Assembly (NCBI RefSeq): GCF_022828375.1
Contig: NZ_JAJQJX010000002.1
Coordinates: 145,868-209,867, forward strand
From: Candidatus Nanosynbacter sp. TM7-053
GTDB lineage: Bacteria; Patescibacteriota; Saccharimonadia; Saccharimonadales; Saccharimonadaceae
Direction of reading: 5' to 3'
DNA length: 64,000 bases
Position 1 is the stretch's first letter. Each line of letters begins with the position of its first letter. Below are positions 1 to 6,692 of the stretch, piece after piece. The position numbers and the translations under genes are program-made. Below the pieces are notes generated by a model. The model saw only the letters and a program-made list of their open reading frames with translations. It did not search any database and was not told the origin of the DNA.

Positions 1-604
1 AGGAAGGGGTTTCTGACGCTGAAGGCTGATAAAAAGGTGATAGAAGTAGTGCTCGTGATATGGTTTGGCTGTTGTACTGAGTAATCCAGGTTGCCATATT
101 TGCGCCGCCAGAAAGTCCGACAATTCCCGTTTCATCACCCAAACCGCTAATTATGCTGGTGCTGGAATTCATAAATTGTGCCATTGCTGGAATGGTAATT
201 TCTCCGTGTCGTTTGTTGTCCGTCAGACCGTGGCTGGGAACGCGGGGAATATAGACGTTATAGCCGGCGTTGAAAAAGGTGTCGCCCAAGTCTGCGAATT
301 GCTGTGGACATGCGCTTACGCCATGAATCATCATAACGGCTTTGGCGGTTCTTTTGCCGTGGGTTTTGATGATCGATCGGCATTCTGGTCTAACGTCGGC
401 ATTTGAAGTGTCTTCACCAACAGTACGATTTGCAGCAGCGATGGCGTCGTTGTAACTCAATTTTTCAGAGCTTGAAGATTGCAATTGCTTGGATGTTGCT
501 GGCCAAAAGAAAGCTGCGGCGACCAATAAGGCGGTTATAATGACGATTGAGCAGACTGCCCAAATAGTAATTTTTATAATGCGATTTTTTCGTGAAGTGT
601 CCAT
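1..604 (-). CDS. Membrane-anchored alpha/beta hydrolase (3' end cut by window)
   Basis: On the minus strand an open frame runs from ATG at 604 off the left edge (about 201 codons visible). Residues ~9-34 form one hydrophobic segment after a short basic N-terminus, so the enzyme is probably anchored with its catalytic domain outside the cell. An oxyanion-type MIHG motif lies near residue 93 and a GLSGGA nucleophile elbow (GxSxG) near 165, both typical of lysophospholipase/esterase-like alpha/beta hydrolases. The remaining catalytic Asp/His would lie beyond the window. A TATAAT box at 611-616 is followed by 6 nt and the ATG, with no Shine-Dalgarno, so the mRNA is probably leaderless. The substrate cannot be told. 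Confidence 0.8.
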   Translation of the reverse strand, partial: MDTSRKNRIIKITIWAVCSIVIITALLVAAAFFWPATSKQLQSSSSEKLSYNDAIAAANRTVGEDTSNADVRPECRSIIKTHGKRTAKAVMMIHGVSACPQQFADLGDTFFNAGYNVYIPRVPSHGLTDNKRHGEITIPAMAQFMNSSTSIISGLGDETGIVGLSGGANMATWITQYNSQTISRALLLSPFYQPSASETPS

Positions 605-659
605 GAGTATATTATATTGGTTGCGAGTGGAGTTGTGAAGTTTTGTGGCGTCAGCGTTC

Positions 660-1226
660 TTAATAGCCCATACAAATGTCTCGATAAGGTCGCGTCACAA
701 TTTCCATTGAATCTAGGCCGAGTTTGGTTTCAATTTCACTAATCATCATCAGCGCACTAGTCTCATCATCTGACAAAACCTCAACTTCCACGAAAGTCCC
801 AGCGTCTTTGATTTCGTCGATGGTTACCGTTGCTTGCGGAAAAGCAGAGGATTGAAACGAGCGACGGTGTTTGTTAACCTCGACCAGTTGCGCCATGCCG
901 AGGTTTGCTAGTAGCTGCTTGGCGGTTGCCGCATCTTCGGGTTGAATTGGCAGGTTCGTCTCGGGCTTAATGATTACATTATTTTCCGTATGCGTCGCAG
1001 CGGTCGTTGCTGGTTTATACGTCACCTCAGCAAAACTATCACGCTGGCGAATCCGCAAGCATTCAACTGTCTGCATAAAGTCGACATCAGGACGAGAATA
1101 ATACGTATCAATTTCGCGAAGATTACTCTTCGGTTCAAAACCGATGTTTCGCAGCCGCTCGATTAGCTCTTCAATATTGCCCGTTAGCTGGCGCTTGCGT
1201 TCGATTTCTAGTAATTTTTTGGTCAT
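660..1226 (-). CDS. CYTH-domain protein, class IV adenylate cyclase-like
   Basis: 188 aa. The N-terminus carries the CYTH signature ExExK (E7-I-E-R-K11), followed by a YYSRP stretch, LRIRQR basic strands and, near the C-terminus, an acidic EVEV strand. These line the triphosphate tunnel of the CYTH/TTM family. The order most resembles CyaB-type class IV adenylate cyclases, but the family also contains thiamine triphosphatases and inorganic triphosphatases, so the reaction is uncertain. AAGAAAGG lies upstream of the ATG, giving a leadered start. The gene is a single unit divergent from the ASCH gene at 1312. Confidence 0.8.
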   Translation of the reverse strand: MTKKLLEIERKRQLTGNIEELIERLRNIGFEPKSNLREIDTYYSRPDVDFMQTVECLRIRQRDSFAEVTYKPATTAATHTENNVIIKPETNLPIQPEDAATAKQLLANLGMAQLVEVNKHRRSFQSSAFPQATVTIDEIKDAGTFVEVEVLSDDETSALMMISEIETKLGLDSMEIVTRPYRDICMGY

Positions 1227-1311
1227 TTGATAGCCTTTCTTATGGAAGCGTAGATATTTGAATACTTATTTATATGATGGTTTAATTATAGCAAGAAAGG
1301 TAAATGATTTT

Positions 1312-1650
1312 ATGACCACACACCAATTAAAATTGGCGACCGAGCCGTTTAACGCTATTATTTCTGGCAATAAGACTATCGAGTCGCGACTATATGACGC
1401 CAAACGACAGAAGATCCAGATCGGGGATCGGATTATTTTTACAAATAGAGATAATTCCGAGCAAACTGTTACCGCTGAGGTTGTTGGTTTGCTTAGATGC
1501 GCGACATTTCGTGACTTATTTTCTCACAATAATCCGCGAAAGTTCGGCGGTGATAATGTCGAATGGTTGGAAAATCAAATTTCTGAATTTTATTCTCTCA
1601 GCGACCAGCTGGAAAATGGCGTGATAGGTATCGAATTTGAAATATTTTAA
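1312..1650 (+). CDS. ASCH-domain protein
   Basis: 112 aa from ATG 1312. That start follows an AAGAAAGG ribosome site, and the domain begins right after it; an upstream in-frame start at 1258 would add 18 unlikely residues. The protein is a single ASCH domain: LKLATEPFNAI, then SGNKTIESRL (the GxKxxExR signature), IGDRIIF and a C-terminal GVIGIEFE strand. ASCH is a PUA-like fold that binds RNA or nucleosides. E. coli YqfB of this family hydrolyses N4-acetylcytidine, but the YqfB catalytic Thr position seems to be Glu here, so the activity is open. A decayed paralogue lies at 4471-4669. Confidence 0.75.
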   Translation: MTTHQLKLATEPFNAIISGNKTIESRLYDAKRQKIQIGDRIIFTNRDNSEQTVTAEVVGLLRCATFRDLFSHNNPRKFGGDNVEWLENQISEFYSLSDQLENGVIGIEFEIF

Positions 1651-1715
1651 TGATATAATAATGACCATCCTATCAGGCTACACTAAAAATCGTAGTCATC
1701 ACAGGAAGGTGTACT

Positions 1716-3053
1716 ATGACTGAAGTTTCAGTCAATGATATCATTGTACGTCCGGCAAGGGCGGACGATTTCGATTTCGTCGCGGATCTTATGATTCGGG
1801 CGCTAACACCGTTTTATGACGGTGACCACTACGCACACGCACGGCGTATCTTTGATGCGCACATGGCAGGCGGTGTTGACCGCGTCGGCCAGTTCTCGGC
1901 CGGACAGTACATGTTCATCGCCGAGAGTGATGGACAACCCGTGGGTGTCATTCATGTTGTCAACAAGAAACAGGGGACTGTCAAGATCAGCCCTCTCATT
2001 GTTGACACGGCGTACCGAGGAAAGATGGGCGTCGGAAGTATGCTGCTCAAGCACGCCGAAGATTTCGCCCGAAGCCATGGTGCTCGGCAGATCTACTGCA
2101 CTGTGGCAGAACCGAACAAAAAGGCGCTGGAATTCTTCATCCGGAAGGGCTTCCGCGTCACTGGCACGGCGAAGGACCACTACAAGATTGGTGTCGATGA
2201 GCACATGCTGTACAAGCAGCTCGTTGACGAGGCGGGGTTCGACTCGCCGAACATCTCTGTGGTTCCGTTTAACGAGAGCCAGCACGCTGACGGTGCGCGA
2301 GCTCTCATCCTGTCGCAGACGAGTGACGACTTCGAAGGAGTGGACGACAGTTGGGTTGACGCCCTCTTCGCTGGCTACCGTCGTATGGAATCTGGCGACG
2401 TCAACAACAAGTTCAAGATTATCTTTGTCGCTGAGTGCAACGGTCAGGTTGTTGGTGTCGCTGGTGCAACCCCGAAGAAGGGTCAGCCTATCAAGCTGAT
2501 GCCTCTCGTGGCGAAGTCGGAAGCAGCTTTTGAGGCGCTCATTATCGACCTTCAAGGGCTGTTGGAGGATTACGGTCGCAAGCTGTACATCCATCTCGTC
2601 CCTGAGCCGTGGCAGGTCGTCTGTCTCCAGCGTCACGGCTGGAGCTTGGAGGGCGTGTTCCCGGGAGGGTATGCGCCTGCCAGCGTCGTTCAGCAGTGGG
2701 GAATCAGTCTCAACAAGGAAGGAGTGTCTATGCGTAAGATGCGCATCAAGCGTCCATACTACGACGCAATCATGTCCGGCAAGAAGACTCTCGAGGTGAG
2801 GGTCGGCTATAACAGCATCAAGCGGCTGAAGGCTGGCGAGCTGCTACAGCTCGAGACCGGTCACACATCGGGCGTGGTACGGATCAAGTCGATACGTATT
2901 TACCGCAGCTTCGCCGACATGCTGGCGGCTGAGCCGTGGCAGCAGATCGTGCCGCAGGAAGAGAGCGAGAGGGAGGCTCTCCGCCTCCTTCGTAAGATCT
3001 ACCCTGGCCACAAGGAGAACCTTGGTGTTCACGTCATCGAGGTCCAAAAGTAG
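1716..3053 (+). CDS. GNAT-GNAT-ASCH fusion protein
   Basis: 445 aa. Residues 8-170 form a GNAT acetyltransferase with acetyl-CoA loop R101-G-K-M-G-V-G107 and a FFIRKGF beta-alpha end. Residues ~181-330 look like a second, weaker GNAT domain (KKGQPIKLMPLV strand). Residues 339-445 form an ASCH domain (SGKKTLEVRV, then IYPG and HVIEVQ). The gene is visibly richer in C/G-ending codons than its neighbours, suggesting transfer from a high-GC donor. AGGAAGG precedes ATG 1716; a TATAAT box lies at 1654-1659, giving a ~50-nt leader. A second perfect ribosome site inside the gene could start the ASCH part alone at 2730. Possible roles are acetylation of an RNA or small molecule bound by ASCH. Confidence 0.75.
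   Translation: MTEVSVNDIIVRPARADDFDFVADLMIRALTPFYDGDHYAHARRIFDAHMAGGVDRVGQFSAGQYMFIAESDGQPVGVIHVVNKKQGTVKISPLIVDTAYRGKMGVGSMLLKHAEDFARSHGARQIYCTVAEPNKKALEFFIRKGFRVTGTAKDHYKIGVDEHMLYKQLVDEAGFDSPNISVVPFNESQHADGARALILSQTSDDFEGVDDSWVDALFAGYRRMESGDVNNKFKIIFVAECNGQVVGVAGATPKKGQPIKLMPLVAKSEAAFEALIIDLQGLLEDYGRKLYIHLVPEPWQVVCLQRHGWSLEGVFPGGYAPASVVQQWGISLNKEGVSMRKMRIKRPYYDAIMSGKKTLEVRVGYNSIKRLKAGELLQLETGHTSGVVRIKSIRIYRSFADMLAAEPWQQIVPQEESEREALRLLRKIYPGHKENLGVHVIEVQK
2730..3053 (+). CDS. Possible internal start: free ASCH domain (107 aa)
   Basis: Within the GNAT-GNAT-ASCH gene, GGAAGGAG is followed by 5 nt and an in-frame ATG at 2730 (codon 339), exactly at the boundary where the ASCH domain begins (MRKMRIKRP). 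This is a better ribosome site than most true starts in the window. A separate ASCH protein may therefore be made from the same message, or the site may be a relic of two genes that fused. Translation from here has not been shown. Confidence 0.35.
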   Translation: MRKMRIKRPYYDAIMSGKKTLEVRVGYNSIKRLKAGELLQLETGHTSGVVRIKSIRIYRSFADMLAAEPWQQIVPQEESEREALRLLRKIYPGHKENLGVHVIEVQK

Positions 3054-3172
3054 GACAACGAGAGAGGTGTACATCCTCTAGGCTGGAGAAATCCATCTGA
3101 ACAAATGCGAGTGACTTGGGCTAGTGTCACTGGTATCTGACTTAAGATACCGAACAGGCTATACTGTCTTTA
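3054..3172. other. Intergenic region with two small inverted repeats
   Basis: Behind the GNAT-ASCH gene, AGAGG/CCTCT (about 3062-3078) and GGTATC/GATACC (3132-3151, 8-nt loop) can form small hairpins. Neither is followed by a clear T run, so termination is only possible. TATACT at 3160-3165 lies 7 nt before ATG 3173. Confidence 0.35.
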
Positions 3173-3256
3173 ATGAAAACACTAAAGATGAATTATTTGA
3201 AGAAATCGGTCAAGTTTGGGTTTATATTGTTGAGAATAATACACAGGATGTCGCGT
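3173..3256 (+). pseudogene. Remnant of a short gene, frameshifted after the start
   Basis: TATACT (3160-3165) and ATG 3173 have the same spacing as the leaderless genes here, but the frame opened by this ATG (71 codons, rich in unusual residues) does not look like a protein. One base away, the frame from about 3178 to 3256 reads TKDELFEEIGQVWVYIVENN and looks like real coding sequence. A one-base insertion just after the start would explain this. The family is unknown. Confidence 0.3.
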
Positions 3257-3348
3257 AATAAATCAAATAATACAATCGTCCTAGTGTTATCGGCATATCA
3301 CATGTCTAGACCCGCATCTATTGTGTATGCTAAAATAAAACCACAAAT

Positions 3349-3389
3349 AACATCCGCGCGCCGTTTCGCAGCAAGAGGATGTTTATAAT
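3349..3389 (+). promoter_or_regulatory. Inverted repeat abutting a -10 box
   Basis: AACATCC (3349-3355) and GGATGTT (3377-3383) form a 7-bp inverted repeat around a GC-rich 21-nt loop. The second arm touches TATAAT at 3384-3389, the likely -10 of the Nudix gene at 3399. It could be an upstream terminator or an operator; nothing more can be told. Confidence 0.35.
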
Positions 3390-3398
3390 CTGAAAGAG

Positions 3399-3908
3399 GT
3401 GACTTTTATTAAATCCATCATCTGCAAAGACGTCTTCGGTAATCAATACACCGTTCCTGTTGACGAGCTAAATATTCGCGTCGGCGTGTATGCAGTTATC
3501 ATTGAAGATAATAAAATTCTTTTAACTAGGCAATGGGACGGTTATAGCCTAATTGGCGGCGGCGTCGAGAAGGGCGAAGCAATCGAGGAATCAATTGTCC
3601 GCGAAGTTAAGGAGGAAACTGGACTGACTATCACACCAGATAGAATTATTCACCAAGCAACCACTTTCTTCAAGCGCAACGCTGAGTCGCAAGCTAACCA
3701 GTCAATCCAACTGTACTTTACCCACAGTCAGCTGCATGGGCAAATCAATAACGACAACATAACCGACAGCGAGAAGACTTATACTAACGGCACGCCAGAA
3801 TGGGTTGATCTGGATAAGATTGACGATATAAACTTTCGCCACAGCGTGGACCTAAGAATAATTTTACAGGCGTATATTTCGCTAGAGGAGATCGAGAGTG
3901 TATCATAA
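3399..3908 (+). CDS. Nudix hydrolase
   Basis: 169 aa. The Nudix box GX5EX7REUXEEXGU is complete at residues 54-76 (G54, E60, R68-E-V-K-E-E-T-G-L76), inside a beta-alpha-beta core starting VGVYAVIIEDN. The family hydrolyses nucleoside diphosphates linked to another group; the substrate is unknown. Start choice is unusual. GTG 3399 lies 9 nt after TATAAT (3384-3389). However, GAGGTGA overlapping that GTG is itself a strong ribosome site for ATT at 3408, three codons later. No ATG exists nearby. The gene is followed by a tiny overlapping frame and then by a convergent second Nudix gene. Confidence 0.85.
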   Translation: MTFIKSIICKDVFGNQYTVPVDELNIRVGVYAVIIEDNKILLTRQWDGYSLIGGGVEKGEAIEESIVREVKEETGLTITPDRIIHQATTFFKRNAESQANQSIQLYFTHSQLHGQINNDNITDSEKTYTNGTPEWVDLDKIDDINFRHSVDLRIILQAYISLEEIESVS

Positions 3909-4041
3909 GGCTTGCTATAGGGGCAGTAAGAGTATTGGGAAGATTTATCTTAGCAAAAAAGAGCGTGTGAAGTCTGCACGTAGTATGGGAAAATATGTCG
4001 GACAGATCAAGTCTCGGATAAATGCTTTAAATAATCAATAA
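3898..4041 (+). CDS. Possible small basic protein (47 aa)
   Basis: GTG at 3898 overlaps the end of the Nudix gene and is preceded by AGAGGAG with good spacing. The frame encodes 47 residues, very basic (KSIGKIYLSKKERVKSARS), ending at 4041 inside the 3' end of the convergent Nudix gene. It could be a translated small protein or the 3' remnant of a longer one. No family is recognised. Confidence 0.35.
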   Translation: MYHKACYRGSKSIGKIYLSKKERVKSARSMGKYVGQIKSRINALNNQ

Positions 4042-4426
4042 CATCTATATAATAAGGATCTGCGCTTTCTGAAATATTAGTATCTAATAGTTCCGATAAC
4101 GTCATCCAACGGTATTTTTTATGTTCCCAGCTTAATTTAACAGAAATGTCAGCCTCAGTCTTATCTATGACTATCTCAAAAAGTATATGTCTTGTGTTTT
4201 TGTATTGCTTAACAAATAGCTTTTTTAAGCCATTTGGATGTATACATATGCCAGTTTCTTCCTGTACTTCTCGTGCGGTCGCCATCCTGGAGGTTTCTTC
4301 AGGTTCTACTTCTCCTCCAGGAAGGTCAAGATGTCCAGGGAAATTAGGGTGCGTGTCTCCCCTATAAAGCAGTAGATATTTACTATTTTTATTCTTAATA
4401 AGCGCTTTTGATACTGCTTTAACCAC
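4007..4426 (-). CDS. Nudix hydrolase (MutT-like)
   Basis: 139 aa. A complete Nudix box sits at residues 38-60 (G38, E44, R52-E-V-Q-E-E-T-G-I60) after KYLLLYRGDTHPNFPGHLDLPGGE, a MutT-type strand. The likely role is hydrolysis of damaged or surplus nucleotides. It is transcribed alone and is convergent with the Nudix gene at 3399. It is not a close paralogue of that protein by eye (different N-terminus, shorter), so this is more likely two imports than a duplication. Confidence 0.85.
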   Translation of the reverse strand: MVKAVSKALIKNKNSKYLLLYRGDTHPNFPGHLDLPGGEVEPEETSRMATAREVQEETGICIHPNGLKKLFVKQYKNTRHILFEIVIDKTEADISVKLSWEHKKYRWMTLSELLDTNISESADPYYIDVIDYLKHLSET

Positions 4427-4470
4427 ATTTCAATTGTAATGAAGAGACAATATTTGGTCAATGCGACATA

Positions 4471-4669
4471 CTATGAACAATGAAAAGCGCCAAAAAATCA
4501 ACTTGGAGACGAAGTCACTTTTACGAATCGAGAAAACACCAGTCAGACAATCACTGTAAGAGTGGTTGGTTTATTGCGTTACCAAACCTTTCATGACCTT
4601 TTCATTCACAATAATCCTGCAAAATTTGGCAGTGTTAATATTTCCTCTTCAGAATCTTTTCTCTGCTAG
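4471..4669 (+). pseudogene. Frameshifted ASCH-domain pseudogene
   Basis: In one frame ATG 4473 gives MNNEKRQKIN and then drifts to a stop. From about 4499 the neighbouring frame reads LGDEVTFTNRENTSQTITV, then RVVGLLR and FHDLFIHNNPAKFG. Compare the intact ASCH protein at 1312-1650: KRQKIQIGDRIIFTNRDNSEQ, VVGLLR, FRDLFSHNNPRKFGG. The match clearly continues across a one-base shift near 4498. The copy lacks the N-terminal KxxExR region and ends early at TAG 4667-4669. It is a dead paralogue or a remnant of a second import. Confidence 0.8.
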
Positions 4670-4683
4670 AAAATCGGCTAGAG

Positions 4684-5583
4684 CTAACAATCCAGAACTA
4701 TCGTCGCCTTCACTTGTTTTAGGATTGCGTTCATGTTTGCGACGTTTATAGTTTTCGCTAGATCATTTCTGGCTAGTGGAGTAGCGGTTTGTTGATAAAA
4801 ATATATGGGCACTGAAATATAAAATGGGTCAGACGTGAAAGTTTCGGCAAGATTCCTTAGGTCGGCTGCATGTAAGGATATGTCAAAGTTTTGTAAATAT
4901 GTCTGTATAGTTTCACTTGAGCTCAGTCGAGCAAGGTCTGTATTTTTTACGGTGTAGGTTTGGCTGGTGTAATTGCCATCATAGTACGCTATAAACTTTC
5001 CTGGGCTGGACGGGTAGGATGAGATTTTATCGAAACAAATGTCGCGCACTAGATCTAAAAGTATTGGATATGTGCAGAAAAATGCGGCAGTCAATTCATC
5101 GCTGGCGTCGGCGATTTCTATATCAATCTTAACGTCTGTAAAATCCTTCGGACTATGGCTGATTTTAAGAGGAGAAATTTTAGATTTTGGGTGTGAATTG
5201 CTGGGAGTGGTTTTTTGACTATCGATAAAATATTTTTGACAAAGAGCGAGCTGTTTTTGTAATAATGTCATGTCTGTTATATCAATGTTGGATTGCATCT
5301 CGGCTTCTATGTGTGAGATGGACTGTTGAATAAGAGGCTTTTCAAAAGGCGTAATATCGTTGATGATTTCTTCAAATAATGTATTAGACTCGCTTGTGAA
5401 TAGTGCGGACGTAAAAAATACGCTTGATTCGCTAGTCGTGCCGTCCAACTCTCCAACAAAAGCTCGGTTACTGCCAACTTTTTCCGTTTCCTTTAAGAAT
5501 CGCCTAATAATCAGATGCTCAAACAAGTGGCACATGTCGTGGTCTGCTGGTAAATCGTAGGCAGAGTATAGCTTATGAATCAT
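4684..5583 (-). CDS. M16-like zinc peptidase domain protein
   Basis: 299 aa from ATG 5583, chosen because TATAAT at 5590-5595 lies exactly 6 nt upstream (an in-frame ATG 10 codons earlier lies upstream of that box). The inverse zinc motif HxxEH is present as H19-L-F-E-H23, and an E-A-E (93-95) about 70 residues later fits the third ligand of M16 (pitrilysin/insulinase) peptidases. It has about the length of a single M16 domain rather than the usual two-domain 420-aa form. It could be an active short peptidase or a binding partner. No signal peptide is visible. Confidence 0.55.
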   Translation of the reverse strand: MIHKLYSAYDLPADHDMCHLFEHLIIRRFLKETEKVGSNRAFVGELDGTTSESSVFFTSALFTSESNTLFEEIINDITPFEKPLIQQSISHIEAEMQSNIDITDMTLLQKQLALCQKYFIDSQKTTPSNSHPKSKISPLKISHSPKDFTDVKIDIEIADASDELTAAFFCTYPILLDLVRDICFDKISSYPSSPGKFIAYYDGNYTSQTYTVKNTDLARLSSSETIQTYLQNFDISLHAADLRNLAETFTSDPFYISVPIYFYQQTATPLARNDLAKTINVANMNAILKQVKATIVLDC

Positions 5584-5606
5584 AGGTTTATTATAACAAG
5601 GTAGTA

Positions 5607-5643
5607 ACCCCACTCAGGTAGCTTTATGCTACCAGGACGGGGT
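5607..5643 (-). terminator. Nested hairpin between two minus-strand genes
   Basis: GGTAGC (5617-5622) pairs with GCTACC (5628-5633) over a 5-nt loop, enclosed by ACCCC (5607-5611) and GGGGT (5639-5643). It sits after the stop of the gene at 5679 and before the M16-like promoter, so it probably ends the upstream transcript. There is no strong U run. Confidence 0.5.
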
Positions 5644-5678
5644 AATCTAGAACTTAGAAACACTCAGTCGGCATAAAC

Positions 5679-6071
5679 CTACCAACTCCGCTTTTGTTTG
5701 ACTGCTGCCAGATAATAGTGGCAACGGCCATTTGGGTCTGAGATGAAAAATAATTCTTCTGCTTCATCATTTGGACAGATTCTGAGGTGTTGGTCATTGG
5801 CATACGGCTTGATAAGATATGTGAATTCAAACTCAAAACCACCAGACATTTTCTTTACCTGTTGACTCTCGTCTGTTGGGTCGGGATAGTCAATTGCTAC
5901 AAGTATGAGCGACATGAGCGACTGGCCAGCTGTTGTTTGAAATAGATAATAGACCGCATCTGGATATAGCGTGATGAAAGAAGCAAATTCACGAACGTAC
6001 GTCGCTTCATTCAGTACAGGAAAGGCCTGAGTGATAAAATCTGGTATTGTGATGCCGATGCTATTTTTCAT
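5679..6071 (-). CDS. Hypothetical protein (130 aa)
   Basis: 130 aa with no recognised family, no membrane segment and no signal peptide. The middle has alternating hydrophobic strands (VYYLFQTTAGQSLMSLILVAIDYP), with a C-terminal DPNGRCHYYLAAV strand and a single Cys near the acidic CPNDEAEELF. TATAAT at 6081-6086 lies 9 nt upstream of the ATG with no ribosome site, so the leader is at most a few nucleotides. It may be an immunity-type or stress protein, but nothing supports a function. Confidence 0.6.
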   Translation of the reverse strand: MKNSIGITIPDFITQAFPVLNEATYVREFASFITLYPDAVYYLFQTTAGQSLMSLILVAIDYPDPTDESQQVKKMSGGFEFEFTYLIKPYANDQHLRICPNDEAEELFFISDPNGRCHYYLAAVKQKRSW

Positions 6072-6139
6072 GTCTTTATAATTATACTATTTTGAGTGTG
6101 AAAAATAGACAGTTTTATGACGTGTCCAGGTCATATAGC

Positions 6140-6406
6140 TCAGAAGAGCCCGGTCAGGTGGTCTCGCAGGCGCAGGTCGTTGCCATTCATGATCGTGAAC
6201 TTATTATCCACGATCACATGACCTCCCTCGCTGTCAGGCAGTCGCCAGAACACAATGTTCTCGCCGAGTGGGCCACCGGTAGCCTTAACATGGCCATGAC
6301 CATCACCAGGGATGTTGCCATACCTGCCGCCGTAGTAGACGTTGATCATCCCTCCAGACCGCTGGATTCTCGCTTCTTTTCCGTCGAACCAGCCGAACTG
6401 TTCCAT
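6140..6406 (-). CDS. GC-rich orphan cassette protein (88 aa, soluble)
   Basis: 88 aa from ATG 6406, chosen because AAGGAG lies 5 nt upstream; the longer frame to 6508 would run through the leader. The protein is glycine-rich (YYGGRYGNIPGDGHGHV, then GGPLGENIVFW) with alternating strands and no membrane segment, so a small beta-domain is likely. The family is unknown. Codon use is more GC-rich than in pheT and the 5679 gene beside it. It is the first of five minus-strand cassettes sharing a consensus promoter, a 5' hairpin and a strong ribosome site. Confidence 0.6.
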   Translation of the reverse strand: MEQFGWFDGKEARIQRSGGMINVYYGGRYGNIPGDGHGHVKATGGPLGENIVFWRLPDSEGGHVIVDNKFTIMNGNDLRLRDHLTGLF

Positions 6407-6489
6407 GATAACTCCTTCTGGAGTCGGGCAGAGAAAGACTATTCTCTGCGAAGTGGGACGTCTCAAACCCAATGGTTTTGAGCGAAACG
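6407..6489 (-). promoter_or_regulatory. Structured leader with stem-loops before the start
   Basis: On the minus strand the message contains CTCAAAACC/GGGTTTGAG (9 bp with one mismatch, 3-nt loop) and then GCAGAGAA/TTCTCTGC (perfect 8-bp stem, 6-nt loop), the latter ending a few bases before the AAGGAG ribosome site. It could control access to the ribosome site; no known riboswitch is recognised. Confidence 0.5.
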
Positions 6490-6603
6490 CCGACCTCTGC
6501 GAGTGCAAAGGCTGATATATATATCAATAACAGAACGCGATGTCAACCGACCTCTGCGAGTGCAAAGGCTGATATATATATCAATAACAGAACGCGATGT
6601 CAA
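6490..6603 (-). repeat. Two perfect 57-bp direct repeats, each holding a promoter
   Basis: Units 6490-6546 and 6547-6603 are identical. On the minus strand each has TTGACA (6541-6546; 6598-6603), a 17-bp spacer and TATATA (6518-6523; 6575-6580), and then CCTTTGC/GCAGAGG (6494-6511; 6551-6568), a 7-bp stem with a 4-nt loop that begins at the expected transcription start. The -10 lies in the palindrome TGATATATATATCA. The cassette gene at 6140 therefore has tandem identical promoters. Confidence 0.9.
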
Positions 6604-6692
6604 CTAATTATGTAATATATTTTGACAATTGTTGATTTGCGCCGCGGATTTCCGTCGAATCATTGATAGTAAGGTGATATAATTATACTAGT

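Noticed and set aside
65..406. Plus-strand open frame of 113 codons
   Set aside because: It lies opposite the alpha/beta hydrolase, which has the GxSxG motif, a membrane anchor and a promoter; the plus frame has none.
1803..2636. Long minus-strand frame (277 codons) opposite the GNAT-ASCH gene
   Set aside because: High GC with C/G third positions opens the opposite frame; composition is odd (many Val/Leu/Arg) and no motif or ribosome site is present.
6490..6603. Possible CRISPR or VNTR
   Set aside because: Only two units, abutting without spacers, each containing a promoter; best read as a duplicated promoter.
6604..6692. T-box or other tRNA-sensing leader before pheT (also checked before tyrS)
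   Set aside because: No T-box sequence or specifier-loop architecture; pheT has virtually no leader and the tyrS leader is ~20 nt.
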